NCBI GenBank assembly: GCA_003646705.1
Contig: QMLK01000005.1
Coordinates: forward strand, 1 to 14,935
Direction: 5' to 3'
DNA: 14,935 nt
From: Deltaproteobacteria bacterium
GTDB taxonomy: Bacteria > Desulfobacterota > B13-G15
The position numbers and the translations under genes are program-made. The notes under the pieces were generated by a model. It was not told the origin of the DNA and did not search any database. It saw only the letters and a program-made list of their open reading frames with translations. Of the stretch, positions 1 to 8,450 are shown piece after piece; the first letter of the stretch is position 1; the number at the start of each line of letters is the position of its first letter.

Positions 1-48
1 CTTTGGCCCCAGTTCTTCGTGGAGTTGATAGGGAGGATCTTGCCGTAA
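1..48 (+). CDS. C-terminal end of an upstream membrane-arm gene (partial)
   Basis: Frame 1 is open from the first base and ends at TAA 46-48, giving the last 15 residues LWPQFFVELIGRILP. The stop overlaps the start of the next gene (TAATG), so the two are probably translationally coupled. The segment is too short to identify. From its place ahead of an antiporter-like subunit in a complex I cluster, it could be another MrpD-like or nuo membrane subunit, but this is inference from context only. Confidence 0.55.
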   Translation, partial: LWPQFFVELIGRILP

Positions 49-299
49 TGTTGGTGGGCTTCATCGCGTGGCTGAGGAAGCACATCCGAGGGCTCAGGAA
101 CTTGCTGGTGGCCTATCTGCTGGCCCTGGTGGTCCTGGACTTCCTGTTGGCGAGGCATCATCCCCATTACTGGTTCGACGAGGTCTTCGCCTTCTGGGCG
201 GCCTTCGGGATCGCTGGTTGTTTCCTCTTGATAAAGGCCTCCAAGGGCACGGCCCACCTCTTCCTCTCCAAGCCGGAGGACTACTATGGGAGCTGGTGA
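48..299 (+). CDS. Small two-helix membrane protein in the nuo/antiporter cluster
   Basis: The product is 83 residues starting at ATG 48, which overlaps the upstream stop by one base. I prefer this start because an in-frame start at base 3 would lie inside the upstream gene. A basic N-terminus (residues 9-17) precedes one hydrophobic helix at about 19-34. A polar HHPHYWFDE stretch follows, then a second helix at about 45-63, and the C-terminus is short and polar. The last 14 bases overlap the next gene. I do not recognise a named family. The tight coupling to antiporter-like subunits suggests an accessory subunit of the same membrane complex, comparable in position and size to the small Mrp subunits, but no residue shows a catalytic role. 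Confidence 0.72.
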   Translation: MLVGFIAWLRKHIRGLRNLLVAYLLALVVLDFLLARHHPHYWFDEVFAFWAAFGIAGCFLLIKASKGTAHLFLSKPEDYYGSW

Positions 300-2052
300 G
301 GCCTGGATACATCCCGGCTTTCTCTTCCTCTTCGGGTGCCTGCTGATACCGCTGCTCAGGGGCAGGGTGAAGAAGTTCTACCTGCTGCTGATCCCGGCCC
401 TGTCCATCGCCGCGGTGGCCTTCATGAAGGAGGGGGTCTACTGGAAGAGCCACTACCTGGGCCTGGAGATCGTGCTGGGGCGGGTAGACAAGTTGAGCCT
501 CTGTTTCGCCTGGGTCTTCACCATCATGGCCTTCCTCGGGAGCCTCTACGGGCTTCACCGCCCGGAGGACGGCCATCATATAGCCGCCTACTGTTACGTG
601 GGCAGCTCCCTGGGGGCCGTCTTCGCAGGGGACTACCTGTCGCTGTTCGTCTTCTGGGAGTTGATGGCGGTCTCCTCGGTGTTCCTGGTCTGGTACAGGG
701 GGGTGCCGCAGTCGGTCAGGGCGGGCTTCCGCTACCTGCTGGTGCACGTCTTCGGGGGCTTGAGCCTCTTCATGGGGATGATGATGCGCTACTGGTCGAC
801 CGGCTCCCTCGTCTTCGACCGGATCCCCACAGGGGCGGCGGGCCTCCCCGAGTACCTAATCTTGGCCGGTTTCGCGCTCAACGCGGCGGTGATACCGCTT
901 CATGCGTGGCTGCCCGATGCCTATCCCGAGGCCACGGTGGAGGGGGCGGTGCTGATGTCCGCCTACACCACCAAGACGGCCGTTTACGTCCTGGCCAGGG
1001 GGTTCCCGGGCTACGAGGTCCTGGCCATCCTCGGCACCGCCATGACGGTCTACGGCGTCTTTTACGCCGTGATCGAGAACGATATGCGCCGGGTCCTGGC
1101 CTACCACATCATCAGCCAGGTGGGCTACATGGTGGCGGGGGTCGGTATCGGCACGGCCATGACGGTAAACGGGGCCTGCGCCCACGCCTTCGCCCACATC
1201 ATCTACAAGGGGCTGCTCTTCATGGGGGCGGGGGCGGTGCTCTACATGGTGGGGACCTCCAAGCTCTCCGAACTCGGGGGGCTCTGGCGCTACATGCCCT
1301 GGACGATGGTCTTTTACATCGTGGGGGCCGTCTCCATCAGCGGCTTTCCGCTCTTCAGCGGCTTCGTCTCCAAGACCATGACCGTCAGCGGGGCCCACGA
1401 GGCGGGAAGGCCCATCCTCATGGCCCTGATGGAGCTCGCCGCCATCGGTACCTTCCTCTCGGTGGGCCTCAAGGTCACCTACTTCGCCTTCTTCGGGAAG
1501 GACTCCGGCAAGGTGGCCAAGGAGCCCCCCCAGAACATGCTCTGGGCCATGGCGCTGGCCTCCCTGCTCTGCTTCGCCATCGGGGTATACCCCAAGATGC
1601 TTTACGTCCTTTTGCCCTTCGAGGTGGAGTACCGCCCCTACACGGCCCATCACCTCCTGGAGACCCTGCAGCTGCTCTCCTTTACGGGCCTGGTCTTCTT
1701 CCTACTGGTGAAGAAGCTCGAACCCGAGCCCAAGGTCAACCTCGATATGGACTTCTCCTACCGGATGGGGGCGAAGTACTTCATGTGGTTCGACGAGAAG
1801 GTGATAGCGGTGCTTGATGCCATCTGGGGGGAGATCTGGAAGATCTTAGGGCTCCGGGCCCTCTTCGGCGGTGCGAAGGCCTCGGTGGCCTTCGACCAGG
1901 TCGGCATCGACGGGGTGGTGGATGGGACGGCCTATGGCGTCCGAGGCATAGGTGGCTACGTGAGGAGGCTTCAGTTGGGGAGCCTCCAGCTCTACATCGC
2001 CTTGGGGACGGCCATGGTCTTCATCATATTGGCCTTGGCGGTACTGGAGTGA
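286..2052 (+). CDS. MrpD/NuoL-like proton-conducting antiporter subunit of complex I
   Basis: This 588-residue polytopic membrane protein belongs to the NuoL/M/N-MrpA/D family, which moves H+ or Na+ through the membrane arm of complex I-like enzymes. Visible hallmarks are FWELMA with the helix-5 glutamate E125, HAWLPDAYPEA at 206-216, the helix lysine K230 in TTKTAVY, and HIIYKG at 304-309. The middle reads like MrpD. The C-terminus (539-571) carries VDG, a GG-VRRLQLG stretch and LQLYI, resembling the NuoL C-terminal signature that ends in an LRxxQTG-type motif. A polar linker of about 55 residues lies before it, shorter than the long lateral helix of typical NuoL. GGAGG at 275-279 sits 6 bases before the start codon. 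The protein probably takes the place of NuoL in this operon. Whether it pumps H+ or Na+ cannot be read from the sequence. Confidence 0.88.
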   Translation: MGAGEAWIHPGFLFLFGCLLIPLLRGRVKKFYLLLIPALSIAAVAFMKEGVYWKSHYLGLEIVLGRVDKLSLCFAWVFTIMAFLGSLYGLHRPEDGHHIAAYCYVGSSLGAVFAGDYLSLFVFWELMAVSSVFLVWYRGVPQSVRAGFRYLLVHVFGGLSLFMGMMMRYWSTGSLVFDRIPTGAAGLPEYLILAGFALNAAVIPLHAWLPDAYPEATVEGAVLMSAYTTKTAVYVLARGFPGYEVLAILGTAMTVYGVFYAVIENDMRRVLAYHIISQVGYMVAGVGIGTAMTVNGACAHAFAHIIYKGLLFMGAGAVLYMVGTSKLSELGGLWRYMPWTMVFYIVGAVSISGFPLFSGFVSKTMTVSGAHEAGRPILMALMELAAIGTFLSVGLKVTYFAFFGKDSGKVAKEPPQNMLWAMALASLLCFAIGVYPKMLYVLLPFEVEYRPYTAHHLLETLQLLSFTGLVFFLLVKKLEPEPKVNLDMDFSYRMGAKYFMWFDEKVIAVLDAIWGEIWKILGLRALFGGAKASVAFDQVGIDGVVDGTAYGVRGIGGYVRRLQLGSLQLYIALGTAMVFIILALAVLE

Positions 2053-2056
2053 GGAG

Positions 2057-3541
2057 ATGGAACTAGAGTTGGCCATGAATCAGCTCCCCTATCCGATCCT
2101 CTCCACGGTGATCTTCGTGCCGCTGTTCGGGGCCTTGCTGTTGTTGCTCTTCGAACGGGAAGGGACGGTGAAGGGGATTGCCTTGGGTGCCACCTTGCTC
2201 AACCTACTCCTCTCCCTGCCGCTGCTGCTGCGCTTCGACCCCCGGTTGGTGGGCTTCCAGTTCGCCGAGCTCAAGGACTGGTTCCCCTCCCTTGGGGCCC
2301 GTTACGCCCTGGGCGTGGATGGCATCAGCATGCCGCTCATCATGTTGACGGCGCTGCTCAGTCCCCTCTGCGTGCTCTGCTCCTGGCGGGCCATAGAGTA
2401 CCGGGTCAAGGAGTTCATGTTCTGCATCCTGTTGATGGAGACGGCCATGATCGGGGTCTTCTCGGCCCTCGACTTCGTGCTCTTTTACATCTTCTGGGAG
2501 GCGATGCTGATCCCGATGTACCTCCTGATCGCCATCTGGGGAGGACCGCGGAAGGATTACGCCTCCATAAAGTTCTTCATCTATACCCTGGTGGGGAGCG
2601 TGCTGCTGCTTGTGGCCATCATCGCCCTTTATCTGCACAACGGCACCTTCTCGATCCCCGAGGCCCTGTTCAAGGGCTACAGCTTCCGGTTCCAGTACTG
2701 GGTCTTCTTGGCCTTCGCCATAGCCTTCGCCATAAAGGTCCCCATGTTCCCCTTCCACACATGGTTGCCTGCGGCCCACGTGGAGGCCCCTACCGCAGGG
2801 AGTGTGTTCCTCGCCAGCGTGCTGCTCAAGATGGGGACCTACGGCTTCATGAGGTTCTGCTTGGGGATCACGCCGAGGGCCAGCGTCCATTTCGCGCCAC
2901 TGATGGTAGTGCTGTCGATCGTGGCCATCATCTACGCGGGCTTCGTCTGCCTCGGCCAGGAGGACATGAAGAGGCTCATCGCCTACTCGAGCGTGGCCCA
3001 CATGGGCTTTGTGACCCTGGGGATCTTCTCCTTCACCCTCTGGGGGTTCAAGGGGGCGCTCTTTCAGATGTTGAACCACGGGGTGACCACCGGAGCGCTC
3101 TTCCTCTGCGTGGGGATCATCTACGAGAGGACCCATTCGCGGCTCATCGAGGACAACTCGGGTCTGGGTAAGGTGATGCCGCTCTATGTGGCCTTTCTGG
3201 GGCTCTTCTGTTTCAGCTCCTTCGCCTTCCCCGGGACCAACAACTTCGTGGGGGAGTTCTTCGTGCTGCTGGGCGTCTTCGGCGTCAACAAGGCCGCGGG
3301 CTTGGCGGCCATCCCAGGGGCGGTGTTGGCGGCGGCCTATATGTTGAGGCTCTTGAAGCGGATCACGTGGAGGGAGGAGGGGGAACAGGCCCCCTTGGCG
3401 GACCTCAATACGAGGGAGGTGATATACCTCTTGCCCCTGGCCGTGGCGGTGATCTGGGTGGGGCTCGCCCCCAAAGGGCTCAGCGCGGTGATGGAGCCCA
3501 CCCTTCAGGCGTTGATCGAGGCCCTAAGGGTCTACCTCTGA
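2057..3541 (+). CDS. nuoM: NADH-quinone oxidoreductase subunit M
   Basis: This 494-residue membrane subunit M is one of the antiporter-like proton channels of complex I and has the usual family length. It shows FWEAMLIPMYLLI with the conserved glutamate E148, the IKVPMFPFHTWLPAAHVEAPT segment with channel lysine K227, LLKMGTYGF with K258, and a later AYSSVAHMGF motif. E148, K227 and K258 correspond to the residues shown to be essential in E. coli NuoM. It begins 4 bases after the previous stop. A GAGGAG abuts ATG 2057 with no spacer, so the in-frame ATG at 2075 (reading MNQLPYPIL) is a possible alternative start that removes six residues. It is co-transcribed with the antiporter-like gene before it and nuoN after it. 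Confidence 0.95.
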   Translation: MELELAMNQLPYPILSTVIFVPLFGALLLLLFEREGTVKGIALGATLLNLLLSLPLLLRFDPRLVGFQFAELKDWFPSLGARYALGVDGISMPLIMLTALLSPLCVLCSWRAIEYRVKEFMFCILLMETAMIGVFSALDFVLFYIFWEAMLIPMYLLIAIWGGPRKDYASIKFFIYTLVGSVLLLVAIIALYLHNGTFSIPEALFKGYSFRFQYWVFLAFAIAFAIKVPMFPFHTWLPAAHVEAPTAGSVFLASVLLKMGTYGFMRFCLGITPRASVHFAPLMVVLSIVAIIYAGFVCLGQEDMKRLIAYSSVAHMGFVTLGIFSFTLWGFKGALFQMLNHGVTTGALFLCVGIIYERTHSRLIEDNSGLGKVMPLYVAFLGLFCFSSFAFPGTNNFVGEFFVLLGVFGVNKAAGLAAIPGAVLAAAYMLRLLKRITWREEGEQAPLADLNTREVIYLLPLAVAVIWVGLAPKGLSAVMEPTLQALIEALRVYL

Positions 3542-3556
3542 TGAGGGGAGTGCGGG

Positions 3557-4969
3557 ATGGGTTGGTACGCTCCTGAGCTCTTCACCTTCTGCTCCTTCTT
3601 GGTCTACTTCCTCATCTCCTTGCGGAAGGGGACGAGGAGGTATGTGCGGTTCCTTGCCCAAGTCCTCTCCTTCCTGGGGCTGATCATCGCCGGGGCCTCC
3701 ATCCTTGAGGAGGGGGAGTTCTTCGCCGGGGCCTACCGGGTGGACCTCTTCAGCCAGGTCTTCAAGCTGCTGCTGGCCCTCGGGCTCTTTCTGGTCTTCG
3801 CCATGGGGCGGCGCTCCCCGGAAGAGGTGGAGGAGGGGTATCTGCCCGAGTTCTACATGTTCCTCACCCTCGGGACCCTTGGGCTAATGATGCTGGTGAG
3901 TTCCGTGGACCTCATCTCCCTTTTCATCGCCCTGGAGCTCTCCTCCTACTCCATCTACGTGATCGTGCCCTTGAGACGGGGACATGGGGCGGTGGACCTC
4001 GAGGCCGCTGCCAAGTACATCTTCTTCGGTGCCATCGCCTCGGGGGTGATGCTCTACGGGATGGGCTACCTCTACGCCCTGACGGGATCGACCAACCTCC
4101 ATCACGTCCTGGAGGGCCTTCGGGAGGTGGCCCTTGAGCCCATGGGTGTCATGGCCTTGGTGCTGACGCTCGTGGGGTTCTTCTTCAAGCTGTCCCTCTT
4201 CCCCCTCCACTTCTGGGCACCGGACATCTACGAAGGGTCCTCCCACCTCACCACCACCTACATCGCCACCGTGCCCAAGGTCGGGGCGGTGGCGCTGCTG
4301 CTGCGGTTGGCCTTTCTGGCCCCCCAGGAGGCCAAGGCCTTCGTCGAAGTCTTGGTGGTCCTTTCGGCCTTGTCCATGACGCTGGGCAATCTAGTGGGCC
4401 TTGTGCAAAGGGACCTCAAGAGGCTCCTAGCCTATTCGGGGATCGCCCACGCTGGATACGTGATGTTGGGGGTCCTCGCCTTAAGCGGGGAAGGAGGGGC
4501 TTCGGCGACCTACTACATGGCTGTGTACCTGCTCATGAACCTCGGCCTCTTCCTCGTGGTGGTGATCCTGTCGCGGCGGGGCGAGAACGTCCTGATCGAG
4601 GACCTGAAGGGCCTCTATCGGAGGGCGCCGCTTCTGGCCTTCACGCTGGCCGTGTCCGCCTTCTCGTTGGCGGGTATCCCCCCCACTGGCGGCTTCATAG
4701 GCAAGCTGCTCCTGTTCACCGCTGCCTTCAAGGCAGGGCATCTCGTCCTGGTGATCGTGGCCACGGTGAACACGGCCATCTCCCTCTTCTACTACCTCAA
4801 CCTGGTGAGGTACTCCTATTCCCGCGAGCCGGAGGGGACCTCCGAAGGGGTGGCCCTGAGCTGGGGCGAACGGGTCCTCTGCTACCTCTACATAGTCCTC
4901 ATAATCTATACAGGTCTGTTCCCCGGCCCGTTGATGAGGATCTTCGAGGCCGCTTCCCTGGCCCTCTGA
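3557..4969 (+). CDS. nuoN: NADH-quinone oxidoreductase subunit N
   Basis: This 470-residue membrane subunit N of complex I belongs to the same proton-channel family as NuoM. IALELSSYSIYV carries E127. FFKLSLFPLHFWAPDIYEG carries K211, PKVGA carries K241, and GGFIGKLLLF carries K383. E127, K211 and K241 all sit six positions before the E. coli NuoN residues E133, K217 and K247, which strengthens the call. The start has a good Shine-Dalgarno site (AGGGGAG, about 3543-3549) at normal spacing, 15 bases after the nuoM stop. It is the last gene of the operon in the window. The following 166 bases carry no gene before the kinase, so the membrane-arm operon most likely ends here. Confidence 0.95.
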   Translation: MGWYAPELFTFCSFLVYFLISLRKGTRRYVRFLAQVLSFLGLIIAGASILEEGEFFAGAYRVDLFSQVFKLLLALGLFLVFAMGRRSPEEVEEGYLPEFYMFLTLGTLGLMMLVSSVDLISLFIALELSSYSIYVIVPLRRGHGAVDLEAAAKYIFFGAIASGVMLYGMGYLYALTGSTNLHHVLEGLREVALEPMGVMALVLTLVGFFFKLSLFPLHFWAPDIYEGSSHLTTTYIATVPKVGAVALLLRLAFLAPQEAKAFVEVLVVLSALSMTLGNLVGLVQRDLKRLLAYSGIAHAGYVMLGVLALSGEGGASATYYMAVYLLMNLGLFLVVVILSRRGENVLIEDLKGLYRRAPLLAFTLAVSAFSLAGIPPTGGFIGKLLLFTAAFKAGHLVLVIVATVNTAISLFYYLNLVRYSYSREPEGTSEGVALSWGERVLCYLYIVLIIYTGLFPGPLMRIFEAASLAL

Positions 4970-5135
4970 GGCCTCAGCCGATGGGAAAAGTTTCCCCAGG
5001 GGAGAAGGGACTTCCCGCCCCTTTGGGGTCCCCTTCCGTGTAGAGGTCCCTCCTTCGTCGGAACATAATTTGCTTGAAGATCTCCATAGGTTTTAGAACG
5101 CAGCGCCGGGCGCTTCGCTGCCAGAGGGTCATGGG
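4970..5135 (+). other. Intergenic spacer between nuoN and the hybrid kinase gene
   Basis: The spacer holds no credible ORF. The first 60 bases are GC-rich with several short, overlapping inverted repeats: GGGAA/TTCCC around 4983-4995, and CCCC-TTT-GGGG around 5018-5028. None is followed by a T-tract, so an intrinsic terminator cannot be claimed. An AT-richer patch at 5061-5095 contains CATAAT (5064-5069), a -10-like hexamer with no convincing -35 partner. AGAGGG at 5123-5128 is the probable ribosome site for the kinase start at 5136. Confidence 0.4.
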
Positions 5136-8100
5136 ATGAGGACCATCAGATTTCGCCTAATCCTGGGGGCCTTGGTGACCATCGTCGGGGTCCTCCTCGC
5201 GGTGGTCCTCTCCCAGTTCTTCATCTCCTCGAGGATCGCCGACGAATTGCTCAGGGAGGAGGCAGAGAGAGTGAGGGGGGTGGCAGAAGTCCTCATCTCG
5301 AAGAGGCTCGATAGGGCGGAGCGCCTCAGCCAGCTCCTCCTGAAGAGGGAGGATTTTCTACAGGCGGTCCAGCGGCTGCTCTCCTCCGGTGATGAGGCCC
5401 CATGCCGTAAGGTGTTGAGGCCGGTGGTTGCTGGGGAGGTAGCGGCGGTGGCGGTCCTCAGCCCTGATGGCCTACCGCTTCATGTGACGGGCAACGCCGA
5501 CCTGCAGGCCCTCGGTCCCGTGGTGCTGCCCAAGAGCGAGCTGAGGGTCCGGTCGCGTACAGGACGGGCGGAGATCCATCTCCTGCGCCCCCTTCTTTCT
5601 GGAAGGAGGGGATTCCTCGACGTGGTGGTCTCCTTGGACCCATCCTGGGTCGATGAGGTCCGTCAGCTCACCGGTCACTGGGTCGCCCTGATGAAGGGCG
5701 GGAAGGTGTGGGTGAGCGGTGAGGGGACGGGGGAGGGCCCCACCGCAGTCCTCCCCCTCGCAGTGGGCGAGGAGGCCTTTGCCCTCAGGGTCCAGGTGGA
5801 GGCCTCCGCCATCGGGCGGATGAAGGACTTCTCCCTCCGTATGGCCTTCCTGGTGGCCGGGGGGATCCTGCTCCTTTCCCTCCTTGGGGCCACCTGGGCC
5901 AGCGGCAGGATCTCCGCCCCCTTGGAGCGACTGGCGAGGATGGCCAAGGAGGTGGCCAAGGGGAACTACTCCCTGGATTTCTCCCGCTTCTCCGAGCTCG
6001 AGGAGATAAGGACCATCGAGGAGGCCTTTGGACAGATGGCCTCGGCTGTCCGAAGCACCATCGCCCAACTCGAGGAGGTCATCAAGAGGGTCCAGGAGGA
6101 GAGCCTGAGGGCGGAGCTGGAGGCCTCCAAACTTCGCTCCATGATCGAGGGGATGGAGGAGGGGATCGTGGTGCTGGACGGGGAGGATCGCGTGGTGGAG
6201 GTGAACTCCTGGTTCTTGAAGCGTGTGGGGCTGAGGAAGGAGGAGGTCATCGGCAAGGAGGTCTGGGCCTTTCACAAGGAGGAGACCAACGCCAGGATCA
6301 GGGCCCTTCTGGACGAATTCCGTTCCGGCGAGGTCACCAAGGGACGGAAGTGGGAGCAGGAGATAATGGGGATGTGGGTGAGCATGAGGCTCCAGCCCAT
6401 CTACTTCGGCGGCTCATACAGCGGTGTGATCCTCAACGTCATAGACGTCACCGAGTTGGTGGAGGCGCGACAGGAGGCCGAGGCCGCAAGCCGCGCAAAG
6501 AGCGAGTTCTTGGCCACCATGAGCCATGAGATCCGTACGCCCATGAACGCCGTGCTGGGGATGGCCGAGCTGCTCTCGGATACCCCCCTTTCGGCCGAGC
6601 AGCGGGATTACCTGGAGATGCTGAAGCTTTCGGCCGAGAACCTCTTGGAGGTCATCAACGACATCCTCGATTTTTCCAAGATAGAGGCCGGAAGGCTTGA
6701 ACTGGAGTCCAAGGAGCTGGATCTGCACGAGCTGTTGGAGACCACCACCGTGACCCTGGCCTCGAGGGCCCATAAGAAGGGGCTCGAGCTCCTCTGCCAC
6801 ATCGAGCCTGGGGTGCCCCAGAGGATCGTGGGGGACCCCGTCAGGCTGCGCCAGGTGTTGGTCAACCTCATCGGCAACGCCATAAAGTTCACCGAGGAGG
6901 GCCAGGTGGTGGTGGGGGTGAGGGAGCTCGAGCGGCGAGACGGTGAGACGGTCCTCGAGTTCAGCGTGGCCGATACCGGCATCGGGATCCCCAAGGACAA
7001 GCAGCAGAGGATTTTCGAGAGCTTCACCCAGGCCGATGCCTCCACCACCCGCAAATACGGGGGCACGGGACTCGGTCTGGCCATCTCCAAACAGCTTGTG
7101 GAGAAGATGGGGGGGAGGATCTGGGTGGAGAGCGAGCCCGGGGTGGGTTCCACCTTCTACTTCACCATCCGTGCCCCGGTGGCCGAACCCGAGGTGCAAG
7201 AGGAGGTAATCCCCCGCGAGGTCAAGGGCCTGAGGGTGCTGGTCGTGGACGACAACGCGCTGAACCGGTTGATATTGCGGGAAACCCTGACGGCCTGGGG
7301 GATCGTCCCTACGGAGGCCGCCGATGGCCCCTCGGCCCTTCGAGCCATGGAGGAGGCCTTAAGGGATAGTCGACCCTTCCAGCTCGTGCTGCTCGACAAG
7401 AAGCTCGGCCAGGAGGACGGCTTCGAGGTGGCCAAGGAGATGAGGAGGATGGAGGGCTACCGGGAGGTCCCCATCCTGCTGCTCAGCTCGAGTGAAGGGA
7501 TGGGGGATAGGGATCGGGCTCAGGAGGTGGGCATAAGGGAGGTATTGCTCAAGCCCATAAGGCGCTCCAAGCTCTACGATGCCATCGTCAGGGTGGTTGC
7601 CGTGAGGGAGCGCGGCGCCGCACAAAAGGAGATCCCCTCGGTCCTCAAGGGCAAACCCCTCAAGGTGCTGCTGGCCGAGGATAACCCCGTGAACCAGAAA
7701 CTCGCTTTGAAGCTCCTCGAGAGGCAGGGCTGGAAGGTCACAGTGGCTTCGGATGGCAGGGAGGCCGTGGAGCGGGCCAAGGAGGAGGACTTCGATCTCA
7801 TCCTCATGGACGTCCAGATGCCCGAGATGGACGGCCTTGAGGCCACCAGGGCCATAAGGGAATGGGAGAGGGACAAGGGGAGGCACACCCCTATCGTGGC
7901 CCTCACGGCCCACGCCTTTGAGGAGGACAGGCGCCGGTGCCTCGAGGCGGGGATGGATGCCTACTTGAGCAAGCCCATAAAGGTCCAAGAGCTCTTCAAG
8001 ACCATAGAGGCCCTGCTGTCCGACCACGAAGGGGAGGCCGAGGAGCCCGAGGAGGAGGCCTCCCAAGGGGAGGTCAAGGCGGCCTTCGATGTGGGAAAGG

Positions 8101-8435
8101 CCCTCGAGATGGCAGGGGGAGACGTCGAGTTTCTGAAGGAGCTGGTGGAGATCTACCGCTCCGACTACCCGGACAAACTCTCCAAGATCCGCCAGGCCTT
8201 AAAGGACGGGGATGCCAAGACCCTCTATGAGACGGCCCACAGCCTGAAGGGGGCCTCGGGGAACCTGGGCCTCGGGAGGGTCTACGAGCTGGCCCTCGAG
8301 ATCGAGCGGATGGGCAAGGAGGGGAGGCTCCAAGGGGCCGAGGAGGTCCTCGGGGAGCTTGAGGAGGAGCTCAGGAGGTTCGAGGAGCTCGTCTCCCAGG
8401 AGGGGTGGGAGAGCTCCTTCACGGCCGCGGCTTGA
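5136..8435 (+). CDS. Membrane hybrid sensor histidine kinase (HAMP-PAS-HisKA-HATPase-REC-REC-HPt)
   Basis: This 1099-residue BarA-like hybrid kinase has a complete His-Asp-His phosphorelay in one chain. It has a transmembrane helix at about 7-30, a periplasmic sensor at about 31-230 that looks Cache-like but is not firmly assigned, and a second helix at about 236-255. HAMP follows at about 256-308, then a short coiled coil and a PAS domain at about 336-445. HisKA has SHEIRTP with phospho-acceptor H464. HATPase has an N-box with N581, DTGIGIP with D613 and GGTGLGL at 642-648. REC1 has D705/D706 and phospho-acceptor D754. REC2 has E848/D849 and D892 in MDVQMPEMDG. HPt at about 983-1090 has H1035 in AHSLKG. 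REC1 reads LLDKKLGQEDG, lacking the usual MP of the post-Asp loop, but keeps its Ser and KP motifs. There is no DNA-binding output, so a separate response regulator must act downstream. ATG 5136 follows AGAGGG at 7-base spacing. Confidence 0.95.
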   Translation: MRTIRFRLILGALVTIVGVLLAVVLSQFFISSRIADELLREEAERVRGVAEVLISKRLDRAERLSQLLLKREDFLQAVQRLLSSGDEAPCRKVLRPVVAGEVAAVAVLSPDGLPLHVTGNADLQALGPVVLPKSELRVRSRTGRAEIHLLRPLLSGRRGFLDVVVSLDPSWVDEVRQLTGHWVALMKGGKVWVSGEGTGEGPTAVLPLAVGEEAFALRVQVEASAIGRMKDFSLRMAFLVAGGILLLSLLGATWASGRISAPLERLARMAKEVAKGNYSLDFSRFSELEEIRTIEEAFGQMASAVRSTIAQLEEVIKRVQEESLRAELEASKLRSMIEGMEEGIVVLDGEDRVVEVNSWFLKRVGLRKEEVIGKEVWAFHKEETNARIRALLDEFRSGEVTKGRKWEQEIMGMWVSMRLQPIYFGGSYSGVILNVIDVTELVEARQEAEAASRAKSEFLATMSHEIRTPMNAVLGMAELLSDTPLSAEQRDYLEMLKLSAENLLEVINDILDFSKIEAGRLELESKELDLHELLETTTVTLASRAHKKGLELLCHIEPGVPQRIVGDPVRLRQVLVNLIGNAIKFTEEGQVVVGVRELERRDGETVLEFSVADTGIGIPKDKQQRIFESFTQADASTTRKYGGTGLGLAISKQLVEKMGGRIWVESEPGVGSTFYFTIRAPVAEPEVQEEVIPREVKGLRVLVVDDNALNRLILRETLTAWGIVPTEAADGPSALRAMEEALRDSRPFQLVLLDKKLGQEDGFEVAKEMRRMEGYREVPILLLSSSEGMGDRDRAQEVGIREVLLKPIRRSKLYDAIVRVVAVRERGAAQKEIPSVLKGKPLKVLLAEDNPVNQKLALKLLERQGWKVTVASDGREAVERAKEEDFDLILMDVQMPEMDGLEATRAIREWERDKGRHTPIVALTAHAFEEDRRRCLEAGMDAYLSKPIKVQELFKTIEALLSDHEGEAEEPEEEASQGEVKAAFDVGKALEMAGGDVEFLKELVEIYRSDYPDKLSKIRQALKDGDAKTLYETAHSLKGASGNLGLGRVYELALEIERMGKEGRLQGAEEVLGELEEELRRFEELVSQEGWESSFTAAA
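8383..8418. other. Imperfect stem-loop at the convergent 3' ends
   Basis: The 5' arm AGGAGCT-CGT-CTCCCA (8383-8398) pairs with TGGGAGAGCTCCT (8406-8418). This gives 13 base pairs with one 3-base bulge and a 7-base loop. It lies within the last codons of the kinase gene and 33 bases beyond the dctM stop on the other strand. There is no T-tract on either side. It could protect or help end the transport-operon transcript, or it could be a by-product of the Glu/Ser-rich coding sequence. Confidence 0.35.
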
Positions 8436-8450
8436 TCCCCGAAGGCCGAC

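Noticed and set aside
336..1817. Long ORF in another frame over the antiporter gene (and similar long antisense ORFs such as 856-1653)
   Set aside because: These are low-hydrophobicity, Gly/Arg/His/Pro-rich shadows produced by GC-rich codon use. The overlapping frame has clear family motifs.
4982..5030. Possible intrinsic terminator after nuoN
   Set aside because: Several short competing GC-rich inverted repeats are present, but no single strong stem is followed by a T-tract.
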